64,000 nt of DNA from Sorex araneus (GCF_027595985.1 NC_073303.1:332927179-332991178), one strand, 5' to 3'; positions 1-11,685 are shown, counted from the stretch's first letter. The notes: generated by a model not told the origin, from the letters alone. A program made the numbers and translations.

Positions 1-159
1 CCAGCTTGCTGCTCCAGGGTCACTCTTAGCAGTGCTCAGGGGACCGTATGGTGTAGATTTGTGCTGCAGAATGACCACTGGCCTCCTGCATGCAAAGCTA
101 TGTTCTAACCTGTTCAACTATCTCTCCAGCACCCCCCACCCAGTCATTTGTTTTTTGGT

Positions 160-805
160 TTGTCATCACTGTATCACTATAACACTGTCATCCCGTTGTT
201 CGTCAATTTACTTGAGCGGGCACCAGTAACGTCTCTATTACACTCAGCCCTGAGATTTTAGCAGCCTCTCCTTACTCATCTTTCCCAACAATTGGAGGCT
301 CTTTCAGTGTCAGGGGAATGAGACCTATCGTTACTGTTTTTGGCATATCAAATACACCACGGGTAGCTTGCCAGGCTCTGCCATGTGGGTGGGACACTCT
401 CGGTAGCTTGCCGAGCTCTCCAAGAGGTATGCATATATCTTTTACTGTATTTGAGATATGAATATGCCATGGGGAGTTTGCAGGGCTCTCCCGTGGGAGC
501 AATAGACTCTTGGTAGCTTGTCAGGTTCTCCAAGAGGGAGATGTCGCTCTTTTCCGGGAGCTTGGTCTTATAGTCTCTGGATGTTGGCCGTTGGTGGATT
601 ACAGGGCGCCCGGGGCAGTTTGTGGGTGTGGCTGCCAAGCTACTGGAAAATGGGGGGGTCTGGGTGGAGAACGTCCCAATTCAAGCAGGCTTGGAGATCT
701 CAGCCCCAGGTCTTGCACACCTGGATTCCCCTGCTGGTCCCTTCATGCATGAGGCTCGTCCGAACGTGTAAAGAGTGACCTTGAGCCTGGCTGTGGTTTA
801 TCATA
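160..805 (-). repeat. Long retroposon-like dispersed repeat, copy 1
   Basis: Read on the minus strand, this block matches 7545-8065 in order: a segment around CATGCATGAAGG, a segment ending before GAGCTCCC, repeated GGCAAGCTACC-type units, then GTGGTGTATT and a terminal segment ending near GGGATGACAGTG. The last about 250 bases are the same body as the shorter repeats at 25990-26212, 27177-27420 and 35162-35375. Two related internal units of about 100 bases occur near 340-430 and 430-530, suggesting internal duplication. I do not recognise the family name. It carries no reading frame that looks like a gene. Confidence 0.6.
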
Positions 806-1626
806 CAGATACTAAATCATCCATCCATGTTTGTTTGTTTCGCTTAGTTGGGGGTGAGTGGACACCCAGCTGAGCTCAGGGCTGCTTCCAGCAAGGGCTT
901 GAGGTTGCTCATGGTGGTGCTGGGGTGACTGTGGTGTTCGGGGGACCTTGCGGTGTCAGAGATCAAACAGATCTCAGATATACACAGCACACACACAAGC
1001 CCTTGGAACTCTCCTGACCCAACGCAGATTATTTGCAGTGCTGTCTCTAGCCTGAAAAACAGAAGCTCAAGGAAGCATTTTTTTTTTGTAGAACGCAGAG
1101 AAAACTGATCCTGAATGAGTTCAGGCTAGGGGGTCTTACACCATTGCAAATGCAAAATTGGAGTTTGGAGTGGGGCTTCATGGTGTAGATTTGGAGTATT
1201 TTTCAAAAATAATGGTCACTGAAGCAGCTGGTATAGATAAAAACTTGGAGAAAAACAATGCCGAGGACTTCAAGAGGACAGTAAAGCCAAGAGCTGACGC
1301 CTAGAGGACTGGGACTTGGCCTCAGGAATCCTTGGTGACCTTCCAGGGAACTGCGTCTGTCAGCCCACAGGGCAGTGTTTGCTGGAGGAAAAGCAGATTC
1401 AACAGCTGACGGGGCGAACTCCAGGCTGGGGTTACAGAGAGGGCAGGACTTTGGAAGGGAGAGGGTTTTTTGAGAGAAGGGATAGATTTCCCCAAAACAC
1501 AGGAGTAAATACATGGTATGATTTTTTTTGACATTTGGAATGTATATTTCTTTGCCATTCCACTACAGTGTTTGAAATACAACATTGCACTTGCCATTTC
1601 ATCCAAATAGCACTGGAAAAAACTTT

Positions 1627-2761
1627 TTTTTTATTATTTAAATTTATTTATTTTTAATTAGTGAGTCACAGTGAGGGTACAGTTACAGATGCATACATTT
1701 TTGTGCTTGTTTTTCCCTCATGCAATGTTTGAGAGTGTATCCCTCCATTAGTGTCCATTCTCTACCACCAATAAACACAGTATCCCTCCCACCCCCCCCC
1801 CAATCCTATCCACCCCACCCAACCCTGCCTCTATGGCGGGGCATTCCAATTTGATATCTCTCTCTCCTTTTGGGTGTTGTGGTTTGCAATAGGGGTATTG
1901 AGTGGTCATCCTGTTCAGTCTCTAGTCTACTTTCAGCACGCATCCGCACCTCCCCTCCCACGCAGGATCTCCAATCACATATTACTTGGTGTTCCCTTCT
2001 CTATCTGGGATGACTTTTCCCCAACGTGTGAGGCCAGCTTCCAAGCCATGGAGCCAACCTCCTGGTATTATATACTACTATTCTTGGGTATTAGTCTCCT
2101 ACTCTGTTTTATATTCCACAGATGAGTGCAATCTTTCTATGTCTGTCCGTCTCTGTCTGGCTCATTTCACTTAGCATGATACTTTCCATGTTGATCCACT
2201 TATATGCAAAGTTCATGACTTCATCCTTTCTAACAGCTGCATAGTATTCCATTGTATAGATGTACCAAAGTTTCTTTAACCAGTCATCTGTTCTTGGGCA
2301 CTCAGGTTTTTTCCAGATTCTGGCTGTTGTAAACAGTGCCGCGATGAACATATAAGTCCAGATGTCATTTTGACTATACTTTTTTGTTTCTCCAGGATAT
2401 ATTCCCAGAAGTGGTATTGCTGGATCAAATGGAAGCTCAATTTCTAATTTTTTGAGAATCGTCCATATTGTTTTCCAAAGGGGCTGGACCAGTCGGCATT
2501 CCCACCAGCAGTGTAGAAAGGTCCCTTTCTCCCCACATCCTCTCCAACAGGAGTTGCTTTTGTTCTTTTGGATGTGTGCTAGTGGTGTGAGGTGGTATCT
2601 CATGGTTGTTTTGATTTGCATCTCCCTGATGATTAGTGATGCAGAGCATTTTTTCATGTGCCTTTTGGCCATTCGTATCTCTTCCTTGGAAAAGTTCTGT
2701 TCATTTCTTCGGCCCATTTTCTGATGGTGTTGGATGTTTTCTTCTTGTAGAGTTCAACCCA
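1627..2761 (-). mobile_element. 5'-truncated LINE-1, 3' end, with perfect target-site duplication
   Basis: The minus strand encodes the C-terminal part of L1 ORF2 as an open frame of 202 codons (2109-2717), including the region around [12 protein letters not shown] 3' UTR follows, and the poly-A tail is seen as the T-rich run at about 1627-1660. The flanks carry an exact 16-base duplication CACTGGAAAAAACTTT at 1611-1626 and 2762-2777. The open frame and the perfect duplication indicate a fairly recent insertion. It is not a host gene. Confidence 0.93.
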
Positions 2762-3787
2762 CACTGGAAAAAACTTTAACTCTCTTTTAGTATCTCTGAT
2801 TCTTAAAGCCCACATTAACTCCAGTTGATCACAAGTAATGTACTTTACAACCTAGTCTATAGTTTTTCTAAGAAAAAAGAAAGAGGGATCCAGGAGCTGG
2901 CACCATGGTTATAAAGCACCTGCTTGAGGTCTCAAGTTCAAGCACAAGCTTGAGGCCTCAAGTTCAGTCCCCAGTGCCACTCACCTGTACTCACCAGCAT
3001 CCCGGCAGCTCTGCCGTCTGTGGTCCTAAGCATATATGATTTCTGGTTATAGCAGAGTCAGGGCTCTGAGAGCACAGCAACCATTGTGAGACACCTGGTG
3101 AACCACAGCTTTAAAAAACTGTTTTTAAGCACCACAGCCAGGAATGGAACTCTCAAAGCCAGAATGATGTCTGTAAGCACCACAACTACCATGTGCGACC
3201 CTCAGCCAGCACCACAGCCAAGTGTACAAACCAGAATGTGGGCACCACATCCACATGTGTGATCTCCAGTCACTACAACAGCGACATCAATAGGAAAAGA
3301 TTACGGGGCCAGGGGAAGAATTAAGGGAGAAAGAGAAATAAAAATGAGGATTCAAAACAAACAAAAAAGAATAAAGACAGATGGGTGCATCCCATTGTGC
3401 AAATTATGCCGCATCAAGAGAAGGAGCAGATCCAGAGCGGGATTTTATCTTTCCCCCTAAGAAACAGGAGCAAAGATCAGAAGTAATGTGAAGACCAAGT
3501 ACTTCTAAAAGAAAGCATTTTTACTCAGTCTGTACTAGCCAGCAGTCCGGATCAAGAGGGAAGTACAGATGAATGAATTTTCATCCTGAAATGACTTATT
3601 TGACAGTTATCTAGAACCTAGCCAAGAATTCAAGAGGAAACAAGCAAATAAGGGAAAAGACTTCTAAATTGAGTGAGATGCCACTCCATCTGTGCTCTAA
3701 ACTCCACTATTTGTAAGACTCCTCAGATAAAATTTATTTACTTTCAACTAAGACCCTGTTCTAAGAAAAAAAAAATTTTTTTCGTTT

Positions 3788-4144
3788 GTTTGCTTTGGGG
3801 CCATACCATTACTCCTGGATCTGCCTCAGAAATTACTCCTGGTGGGGCTGGAGCAATAGCACAGCGGGTAGGGTGTTTGCTTTGCACGTGGCCGACACGG
3901 ATTCGATTCCCAGCACCCCATATGGTCCCGTGAGCACCGCCAGGGGTAATTCCTGAGTGCAGAGCCAGGAGTAACCCCTGTGCATCGCCGGGTGGGACCC
4001 AAAAAGCAAAAAAAAAAAAAAAAGATAGTGACCCAAAAAGAAAAGAAAAAAGAATTACTCCTGGTGCTGGCCATCCCATATGCGATGTCAGGGATCTAAC
4101 CTGGGTCAAGGCAAGCACCCTACCTGCTGCACTATCTCTCCAGC
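3788..4144 (-). mobile_element. Old antisense SINE split by a younger SINE
   Basis: A minus-oriented SINE runs from about 3788 to 3843 and resumes at about 4052 to 4144, ending in the antisense box A region (CTATCTCTCCAGC). A younger plus-strand copy sits between the halves. The sequence GAATTACTCCTGGT occurs, with one variation, on both sides of that insert, as expected for a target-site duplication within the older element. Confidence 0.85.
3844..4051 (+). mobile_element. Young tRNA-derived SINE, nested
   Basis: Full-length copy starting GGGGCTGGAGCAATAGC, with box A-like TAGCACAGCGG and a box B-like GGATTCGATTCC. The body ends near CGGGTGGGACCC and the tail is A-rich with an interrupted second A-run. 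It is inserted in the older minus copy. Confidence 0.9.
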
Positions 4145-4188
4145 TTCAGAATTGACTCTTCAGGTGCTTTAAAAAAGTTAAAATTTCC

Positions 4189-4366
4189 AGGGCAGGAGAG
4201 ATAGTACAGCAGGTAGGGTGCTGCACACAGAAAACCCAAGTTTGATCATCCCTGGCACATGATATGGTCCCTTAAGTCTCACCAAGTGATTCCTACACAC
4301 AGAGCCAGAAGTAAGCCCTGAGCACTGGCAGGTGTGGCCCAAAAACAAAATAAAAAGGAAAGGAAA
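4189..4366 (+). mobile_element. Old SINE copy
   Basis: Diverged plus-strand copy. The head is recognisable (GAGATAGTACAGCAGGTAGG), box B is degraded, and it ends in GTGTGGCCC then an A-rich tail. Confidence 0.75.
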
Positions 4367-4642
4367 AAAAGAAATTTAAAGCTTCCAATTTATACATTGC
4401 CATGTTTTTATCATATGGCTTTGTAAATCATACAATTGCCCTCTCTTTAGATGGCTGCTGGAAACCTCAGAACCAAACTTATTACCCACTTCTAGCAAAA
4501 TGCACAGAAACATGTAGTATGTATCCTTTACAGTACTAATTTTATCCCTGTCCCAAATTCATTTATCTTACCCTTACTTATTCTTCTTATGATTATCTCA
4601 TTAATTTTTCTCATTATTATTTTCTGCCATAACTATTTCAGG

Positions 4643-5001
4643 GCCAAAAAGACAGTACAGCAGGGGCTGGAGTGATAGCATAGTGGGTAGGGCGTTTGCC
4701 TTGCACACGGCCAACCCGGGTTCGATTCCCAGCATCTCATATGGTCCCCTGAGCACCGCCAGTAATTCCTGAGTGCAGAGCCAGGAGTAACCCCTGTGCA
4801 TCGCCGGGTGGGACCCAAAAAGCAAAAAAATAAAAGATAGTGCAGCAGGTAGGGCATCTGTCTCGCATGTGGCTGACCCAGGTTCGATCCCTGGCACTAC
4901 ATATGGTCCCCAGAGCCCACCAGGAGTGATCCTTGAATACAGAACCAAGGAGTCAGCCTCAGTACTGCTAGGTGTGGCCCTTCTCCAGAAAAATTAAAAA
5001 A
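4643..5001 (+). mobile_element. SINE interrupted by a younger SINE in the same orientation
   Basis: An older plus copy begins at about 4643. A full-length younger copy (4663-4833) enters after its box A region, and the older copy resumes at about 4834 (GATAGTGCAGCAGGTAGGGC) to about 5001. The near-duplicate AAGACAGTACAGCAGG / AAGATAGTGCAGCAGG flanks the insert as a target-site duplication. Confidence 0.87.
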
Positions 5002-6464
5002 GGAAAGAAAATATGTCGACATTGCACTAGTCACATCTTGAATTTATTTGAAGGGAAAAGAAATCTTAGAGTGAAGAGATAGCTCAATGGACTGGAGTAT
5101 GTGTTTTGCATGCAGGATGTCCAAGTTGATTTCCCAGCCAGGGTAGTTTTGTGCTAGGTGTGGTTAAAATAAAAGGAAATAAATGAAATGATTATAGGGT
5201 TGATGTTGGTTTATATAATGGAACATGGTTTTGTCAGGTTTTTTGTGGGTTTTTTGTTTTTGTTTTTTTAGGTCACACTGGTGATACTCAGGGGTTACTC
5301 CTGGATCTACACTCATGAATTACTCCTGGTGTGCTCAGGGGACTGTATGGGATGCTAGGCCCAGTTTGGCTGCGTGTAAGACAAATGCTCTACCTGCTTT
5401 TTGTCAGTTTTATTGAGACAATCAGAATTGAATTGTATTTGAAGTATACCTCTTGATAATTTTATAGACATCTGTGTTATGAAAAGATTTCTCCCAGCTA
5501 GATCATTAATGCATCCATCATCTCACACGTTAGCCAACAGGTCAGCAGTTCAGTGTGAGGGCTCGAGGATGCTGTGCTGTGCCAGGGATTACCTGGGCCA
5601 TCCCAGTGGTGCTGCAGGGCCTCTAGGCCTACACCTGGTGATGCTGATGTTCTGGGGGCCAAGTGGAGCCAGGAGTCAAACTGGAGTTGGCTGATGCTAT
5701 TCATGCACCTTAATCCTTGTATTAAGAGCTTCTCTAGTACCTGTACTCATATATTTTGAGAACATTTAAATTCTATCCTTTTAGCGAATTCCACTTTACA
5801 ATACATTGTGAGCAACTGTATGACTGATCCTGAGACATTTTTCATCCTATTCATCAGAATGTATACCCTTTTACCAACATCTCCCACACCCCCAATAACC
5901 TGGATACCTGTTTCTGAGTCTGACTTTGTCTTGGGGGCCTCACTTGGCAATACTCACAGCTTACTTCTGGCTCTGTGTCTAGGGAGAACCCCTGGGAAAT
6001 GATCTACAGTGCCAGGAATCGATCCAGGATCAGCTGCATGCAGAGTTGGACCTTTTTAAAGATTCCATGAAGAAGTGATAACATGAAATATTTTATCTTT
6101 CCTTGATTTATTTAATTTAGCATAATACTTGCAAGGTTTATCCATGATATTTCAAATGACTGAATTCCCTCTTTCTCAAGGTCCCATACATTCCATCATG
6201 CATGTACCATATACATATGTATTTCACATCACCTTTATCCATTCATCCATCAGTGGACACTTAAGTTGTTTCCATATATTAGCTGTTATGAAGAATATGA
6301 CATTTCATCTTCTCCCACAGTGGAATTGCTGGATAATCATTCTATTTTCACTTACCAGAGTACAATCTGCACCAGTGTACAATCCACCAGTGTACAATCC
6401 ACCAACAAGATCCAAGTGTTCTCTTTTCTTGCCAACACAGGTTATCAAAAAAAAAAATTCTTGG

Positions 6465-6842
6465 GACTGGAGCAATAGCACAGGGGGTAAGGCGTTTGCC
6501 TTGCATGTGGTCAACCTGGGTTCGATTCCCAGCATCCCATATGGTACCCTGAGCACCACCAGGGTTAATTCCTGAGTGCAGAGTCAGGAGTAACCCCTGT
6601 GCATCAGCAGATGTGACCCAAAAAGAAAAAAAAAATTCTTTTTTTTTTAAAACTTTTTTATTTATTTACTTTTTTGGCTTTTTGGGCTACACCTGGTAGA
6701 TGTTCAGAGGTTACTCCTGGTTCTACACTCAGGAATCACTCCTGGCAGTTTTCAGGGGACCATATGGGATGCCAGGGATCAAACCCCTATCAGCTGCATG
6801 CAAGGGAAATGCCCTAACCTCCGTACTATCGCTCTAGCCCCT
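6465..6842. mobile_element. Two SINEs in opposite orientation, tail to tail
   Basis: A plus copy (6465-6637) is followed directly by an older minus copy (6640-6842) ending in CTATCGCTCTAGCCCC. The A-rich and T-rich tails meet near 6620-6665, forming an inverted repeat that could fold if transcribed in the GREB1L intron. Confidence 0.85.
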
Positions 6843-7544
6843 CACTTTTCCTTATATAGTGGGTTTCAACCTCAACACTGGCTGCGTGTCTTCAGCCTGC
6901 TCATCAGTGGTTAGAAACCACTGTTTCGAGTTATTACCTAAAGATGCAAAGTGAGAGCTTGTTGTGGTTTTTTCCCAATCATAGAAATTTACTCATTTAG
7001 GACCAAGAACAAGATTATATATGACAAAAATTAGGAAAGCACATAAATAGAAAATTTGTAATAAAGGAATTTAGTACACGTGTCAAAATATTTAATCCTG
7101 CACATTTTGTACAAAATGCTACTTATAACAACGCAGTTAGCATGTGCAGCTATTGAATTTGAAATATTAAAATTTATGTCTAGTGGTGACCTGACCAAAC
7201 GTGTACAATACTGTTGACAGCGTGAGTTGATAAATTTGCTCTGGTGAATTGTGAGGTCGTAGCACTGATAACCCATGATGTTAAACACCATTTGGGGTTT
7301 TTTTTTGTGCAGGACCACATTCTCTACAGCAGTGCCAGGGAGTCATCGGGGGCTCGAGGGCCACACTGACTAATGTTAAATACCTTTTCATTAACTGCCC
7401 AGTTTGGCAAAATGTTTATAGTTCCTCTACCCACTTTTAATCAGATCATTTTTTATTTTGCTATTGAGTTCTATTATGTATTATATAAAATGTACTGTTT
7501 ATTATATATTATATCACGAATCACAAAATCCCATTAATCATTGA

Positions 7545-8065
7545 TTTCTCAAGTGGGCTCAGTAACCTCTCCATTCTTCCTTTCCCTGGGATATTAGAAG
7601 TCTCTCTCTGGACTCGGCCCTCCCAATAGTGTCGCACTGGAGGCTCTTTGAGGGTCAGGGGAATGGGATCCAGCTTCTTACTGAATTTAGCATATGAATA
7701 CACCATGGGAAGCTTGCAAGGCTGTCCCATGTGTGCAGGAAACTCTCATAAGCTTGCCAGTTTCTCCCAGAGGGAGAAGTGGGGTACAAGATATCTCGTG
7801 GCCACAAAGGGGCCTCTCTCTTCTGGGAGCTCGCTTTTAAGTCTCTGAATGTGGGCCATTGATGGGATTACACACACCTGGGTTCCTCTGCCGGTACCTT
7901 CATGCATGAGACCCGTCCAAACATGTGGAGAGGGGCCTCGAGCATGGCTGTAGCTAGGTTCCGGTGGTCTTTGGCTGTCTGGAGCTCTGCTCGGGGTGGG
8001 GAGGGAAGCTGGAGCCCATCCGCTCTGAGGGGCCTTGGGGAAGACAGCCAGGCATGCAGGCAAGA
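7545..8065 (-). repeat. Long retroposon-like dispersed repeat, copy 2
   Basis: Same order of segments as 160-805. It retains the CATGCATGA segment near 7900, the AAGCGAGCTCCC region near 7825, GGCAAGCTT units near 7745, GTGGTGTATTCATATG near 7690 and GAGCCTCCAGTG near 7635. It extends further on the high-coordinate side than copy 1. No tRNA-like head is visible. The family is unrecognised by me. Confidence 0.6.
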
Positions 8066-8322
8066 GACTCTCTGCCTATATATAATTCATTTATATATGT
8101 ATTTTGAATATTCATGTTCTTTAAATATTTGGCTTGCAAATATTCTCTTCCCTTCCAGATGTTACATTATTGATACCATCTTTTTCAGTGCAAAAGCGTT
8201 TTACTCTATTTCACTAGTTTATTCACATTTTTTTCTAGCTTCTAGGCAATAACCTAGCTTCTCCCCTAGCAAACAAGACCCATTGTACCCCATCCTCACT
8301 GGCTTTTGCTGTTTTGGAGCAG

Positions 8323-8456
8323 GAGGACATGAGCTGCGAGGGGAAGCTGTACTTCGGCTTGAATGAATACAGCAAGTCACTGCAGTGGGGCATCACCAGC
8401 CCGCTTCTGAGATGCGATGAGACGTTTGAGAAAATGGTGACCACACTCCTGGAGAG
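8323..8456 (+). CDS. GREB1L: GREB1L coding exon A (window residues 1-45)
   Basis: The exon encodes [20 protein letters not shown] onward to a split Arg codon. The acceptor is GTTTTGGAGCAG; an alternative AG three bases upstream would add Gln. The donor is GAG|GTAAGT at 8457. It is the first GREB1L exon in the window, and its 134 bases end in phase 2, matching the next exon. The domain is uncertain; it lies N-terminal to the helicase-like part. Confidence 0.93.
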
Positions 8457-8804
8457 GTAAGTAAGGCTCGATAGCCCAGCTCTACTTTCCTCTCGAAAAC
8501 AGCCCATCCAAGTCTTCAGTGTCACTCTCACCGAGAGCCACAGCAGTAAAATGGCCTTTCCTAAGATGACCTTTTACTGATGGCTTTGTGTCAGCCCCCC
8601 AAGACTCACAAAGGGAACCACCAGTGGGAGACTTAGAGCCACTTTTCATGTTTCGAATCATCCCATGTGTACTTCGTTGCTGCCACTAAGATTTCATGAG
8701 CAGAAAGGAATTTGCTTATTAAATAGGACACCTTTGAGGTCTGCCCCTGCACATGCTCCATTCATTCCGCTCTTCAATACTTCCCCTTTTCTCCTTTACC
8801 ATAG

Positions 8805-8892
8805 GCAAGTACTCTTAGATGATAAAATTGAAATCGACTATGAGAAATTTGCACTGTGGCCAAGAAAAATTAAAGACAACCAGCTCATTTAA
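8805..8892 (+). CDS. Candidate cassette/poison or alternative terminal exon of GREB1L
   Basis: A long pyrimidine tract ends in CCTTTACCATAG|G at 8804, and GTGAGT follows at 8893. Joining the split Arg of exon A to this exon keeps an open frame for 28 codons (starting QVLLDDKIEIDYEKF), and the TAA is the last three bases before the donor. The length of 88 bases is not a multiple of three, so inclusion would truncate GREB1L and probably trigger decay. Alternatively it could be a terminal exon, since an AATAAA lies at 9395-9400. I do not recognise this peptide in the main isoform. Chance is possible; the evidence is the coincidence of phase, both splice signals and protein-like composition. Confidence 0.35.
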
Positions 8893-10896
8893 GTGAGTTC
8901 GCTTTCTAGGGCTCCTCCTATAGTCCCTGACTGTAGGAGACAGTAATTTTCTCTTCCTCCTTAGATCTGAGAGATAGTACAGCAGGGAGAGCAGTTACTT
9001 TACACATGGCTGACCTTGGCTTGATCCTCCAGGATCCTCAGAGCCTATCAGGGTTAAGCCTCGAACAACACTATGTCTGGCCTAAAACCAAAACAAAACA
9101 AAAAAAGTCTTTCCTGTCTTCTTTTTATTTCCCAGTTCCAGGAAAAGTCTAGGAGAGTCATGACCTTGAAAAAGAGCAGAATTTACCTAACCTAGTACAG
9201 CTCCCTCCCTGTCCTCCTGCTACAGAATTTTACCTGAAAATTTGGTGGTGGAGTTTTTTTTTATTATTATATTTGTGCTCTGTCTTACGAGGTGCACAAC
9301 ATATTTTTTAATAATTGTGGTTCTACCAGTTGACTCAAACTATTCATCGGTCATTTTTTTTAACCACCTGTGACTTTGCTCAGTAAAAAGAAAGAATAAA
9401 GAACATCCTTACAAATTTTTACATGTATGAGACTCAGAGTTTGGTCTCTGGCAATAAAAAAGAAGAAAACTAAAAAGAAGAAATAAGTATAAGTGAGGTC
9501 AGGTGTGCACATCCTATCTAGCAAGTTAGAATGCTGTGTCAGAAGATTCTGGCCTAAAGTAGGCTCTAAGATTTCTGCAGCTGTTGGATTTGAGAAGACT
9601 TAACTACTTAACTGATACTGGGGCATTAATCTTTTCACAGCACAGGTGATCCTCGATTCCCCAGACCAGCCAATCTCCCCTCCCTGTTTCCTACCCACCT
9701 GCTCCCCCCCCCCCATTTTGGAATGCCTCCTTCCTTCCAGTGACATCTTGCAGTTCCATTCCCCAGTTTTTAATAGTTGATCACATCAGCCCCCACTTCA
9801 ACTCATAATCCTTACAAAATTACAATTATAATTTAAGGCAGGCACAGCAAATTCAGAAAAGCACTTGATTTAAATTCATACCTCATTCTGAGGCTGAAAT
9901 TTAAATGCCTGTGTTTTGAAATTATCCTTTTTTCTATCTTTGACTTTCCTACATAGCTAAGCCAAATAGTAAATAATGATTTTAGTAACTTAATACAGAA
10001 CTTATCTTGTTGCCTCCAATCTGTCACCTCTGACTGAAAATAGGTATTTATTGAACACTTGAGAATAGGTATGATTTTTTGAACCCTTGAAGGAACTGGC
10101 CCAGGATTAGTTGAACTAAAGGGTTTCTCCATTTTCCTCCACTCTGTGAAATCTGCATAATGTAACAAGTCCCTGTCAGAGAGTTACTCAAATGAAATCT
10201 GCACACAGCTCTGTATGGCCAGCTACATAACCTGGGAAAGTGCTTGAGTTTCTCTCTGCCCCCTTACCTTATTATTTCCTTTGAAGAGAAGTAAGGTGGT
10301 TAGAATCCAGGGCACCTATGGTTCTTTTCAGCTTTAAAATACTTCAAAACTACATTGTTCATTTGTTGGCCCCAATCGGTGTTTGACCCGGGATGCCTGG
10401 ATGTGTTTGGGCAAGGCCAGTGAATAATTTGTTTCACTTTAAGTAGAACTGTAAAGTGGAACAAGATGAATCCCCCATTAGCCTGCATAGCTACTTGGCT
10501 GTCCTGGCTGCAGGTAGACTAGCTGGCAGCTAGTAAACAAGAGCGTTCCCACTGCCCTCATTTTACCCAGCCTCTAGGGAGGCTGAGCCAGCCTTGAGAC
10601 AGAACCACGCTCTGACAGAGCCAGATTTTTCTACCAGTACCTTCTTATATTTGCAATGGGTCCTCTTTGCCCAATTACTTTTGTCAGCAAGCCTGACGTT
10701 CTAGGGAATTTCATGAAGCTTATTTTCTGCTTGCTCTGGAATTGTAAAGACAAACTGTCAATCTGAACAAAGTGATCCTCTGACCTAGCAGTTGAAGGCT
10801 GAGGTTGGGGTGTGGTGGAGGGTCCAAAGACCCTGAAATGAGGTGAGTCCATCCAGGCCGTTTGCTGAGCCGGGCCTCCACTGATGACAGGCTCCG

Positions 10897-10910
10897 CCAC
10901 TAGGGGGTGC
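10897..10910 (+). promoter_or_regulatory. CTCF-like binding motif
   Basis: CCACTAGGGGGTGC agrees with the CTCF core CCASYAGRKGGCRS at 13 of 14 positions. It lies in a repeat-poor part of the GREB1L intron. Occupancy cannot be told from sequence. Confidence 0.5.
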
Positions 10911-11685
10911 TATTTCTCCAGTCAGCACAGCGTTTTCTCCAACAGCCAGGCTCTGTATGAGGCTGACCTCAGATTAATAATATTACTCCCCTCCCCCTTT
11001 TGTTATTTTATTTTCCTGGGGTGCGGGGGGGAGGCACACCTGGCATTGCTCAAGGTTTATTCCTAGCTCTGTGCTCAGGGATTAGTCCTGGTGGTGCTTG
11101 GGGGACCATACACAGTGCTGAGGATCAAACCTGGTTAGCTGAATGCAAGGCAAACGCCCTACCAGCTGCATTATCTCTCTGGCTCCAGTAATACCACTAC
11201 CCTTTTCACGGCAGATACTTCAAGATAAAAACATGATAGTCTCCGTTTCCTTAATTGTAATCTTAAGAATCAGAGATACCTGCCGACATGGGGCCGAGGT
11301 GAAAGCAAGTGGAGAACCCAGGTCTGACGCCTGGCACCTCACAGGGTCCTCTGAGCTCTCCAGCTGTGGTCTCTGAGCACAGAGCCACGAGTAAGCCCTG
11401 AGCACTACCAGAAATGGCTCCAAAACAAACACAAACTGTAGAACAAACAAGGTGGTTAACCTGATTCCTCAGTACGAGGTCAGGATCCAGAGATGATCCA
11501 TTATGATGCTGTGGCCAGTAAACCTGGCAATACCCGCGCTTCTTAAAACTTGATAGGAATGAAAATCACTTAATAGGAATGAAAAATGAAAAGGTGTAAC
11601 TGGACTGGGGCACTTCTGGGGTCACTGCTGCTGGTCTGTGGCCCACAAGGAGATGCGACTATTCCTTGAGCATCCCTAAACCTCT

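Larger units (their letters stand above)
1..8322. other. GREB1L: GREB1L intron, upstream part (no exon seen)
   Basis: No coding exon is recognisable here, so this is taken as the intron before the first exon seen. It holds degenerate SINE pieces (about 1-140 minus, 830-1010 minus, 2890-3140 plus, 5250-5395 minus, 5928-6052 minus). It also holds a long retroposon copy (160-805), a truncated L1 (1627-2761), nested SINEs (3788-4144, 4643-5001), old antisense L1 sequence (about 5700-6345), two SINEs (6465-6842) and a second long retroposon copy (7545-8065). Stretches near 1020-1600, 3150-3780, 4370-4640 and 6845-7540 are unique-looking and show no splice-flanked frame that I trust. Confidence 0.6.

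Noticed and set aside
2109-2717. 202-codon minus-strand open frame as a host gene
   Set aside because: It is the end of L1 ORF2 within an insertion flanked by an exact 16-base duplication.
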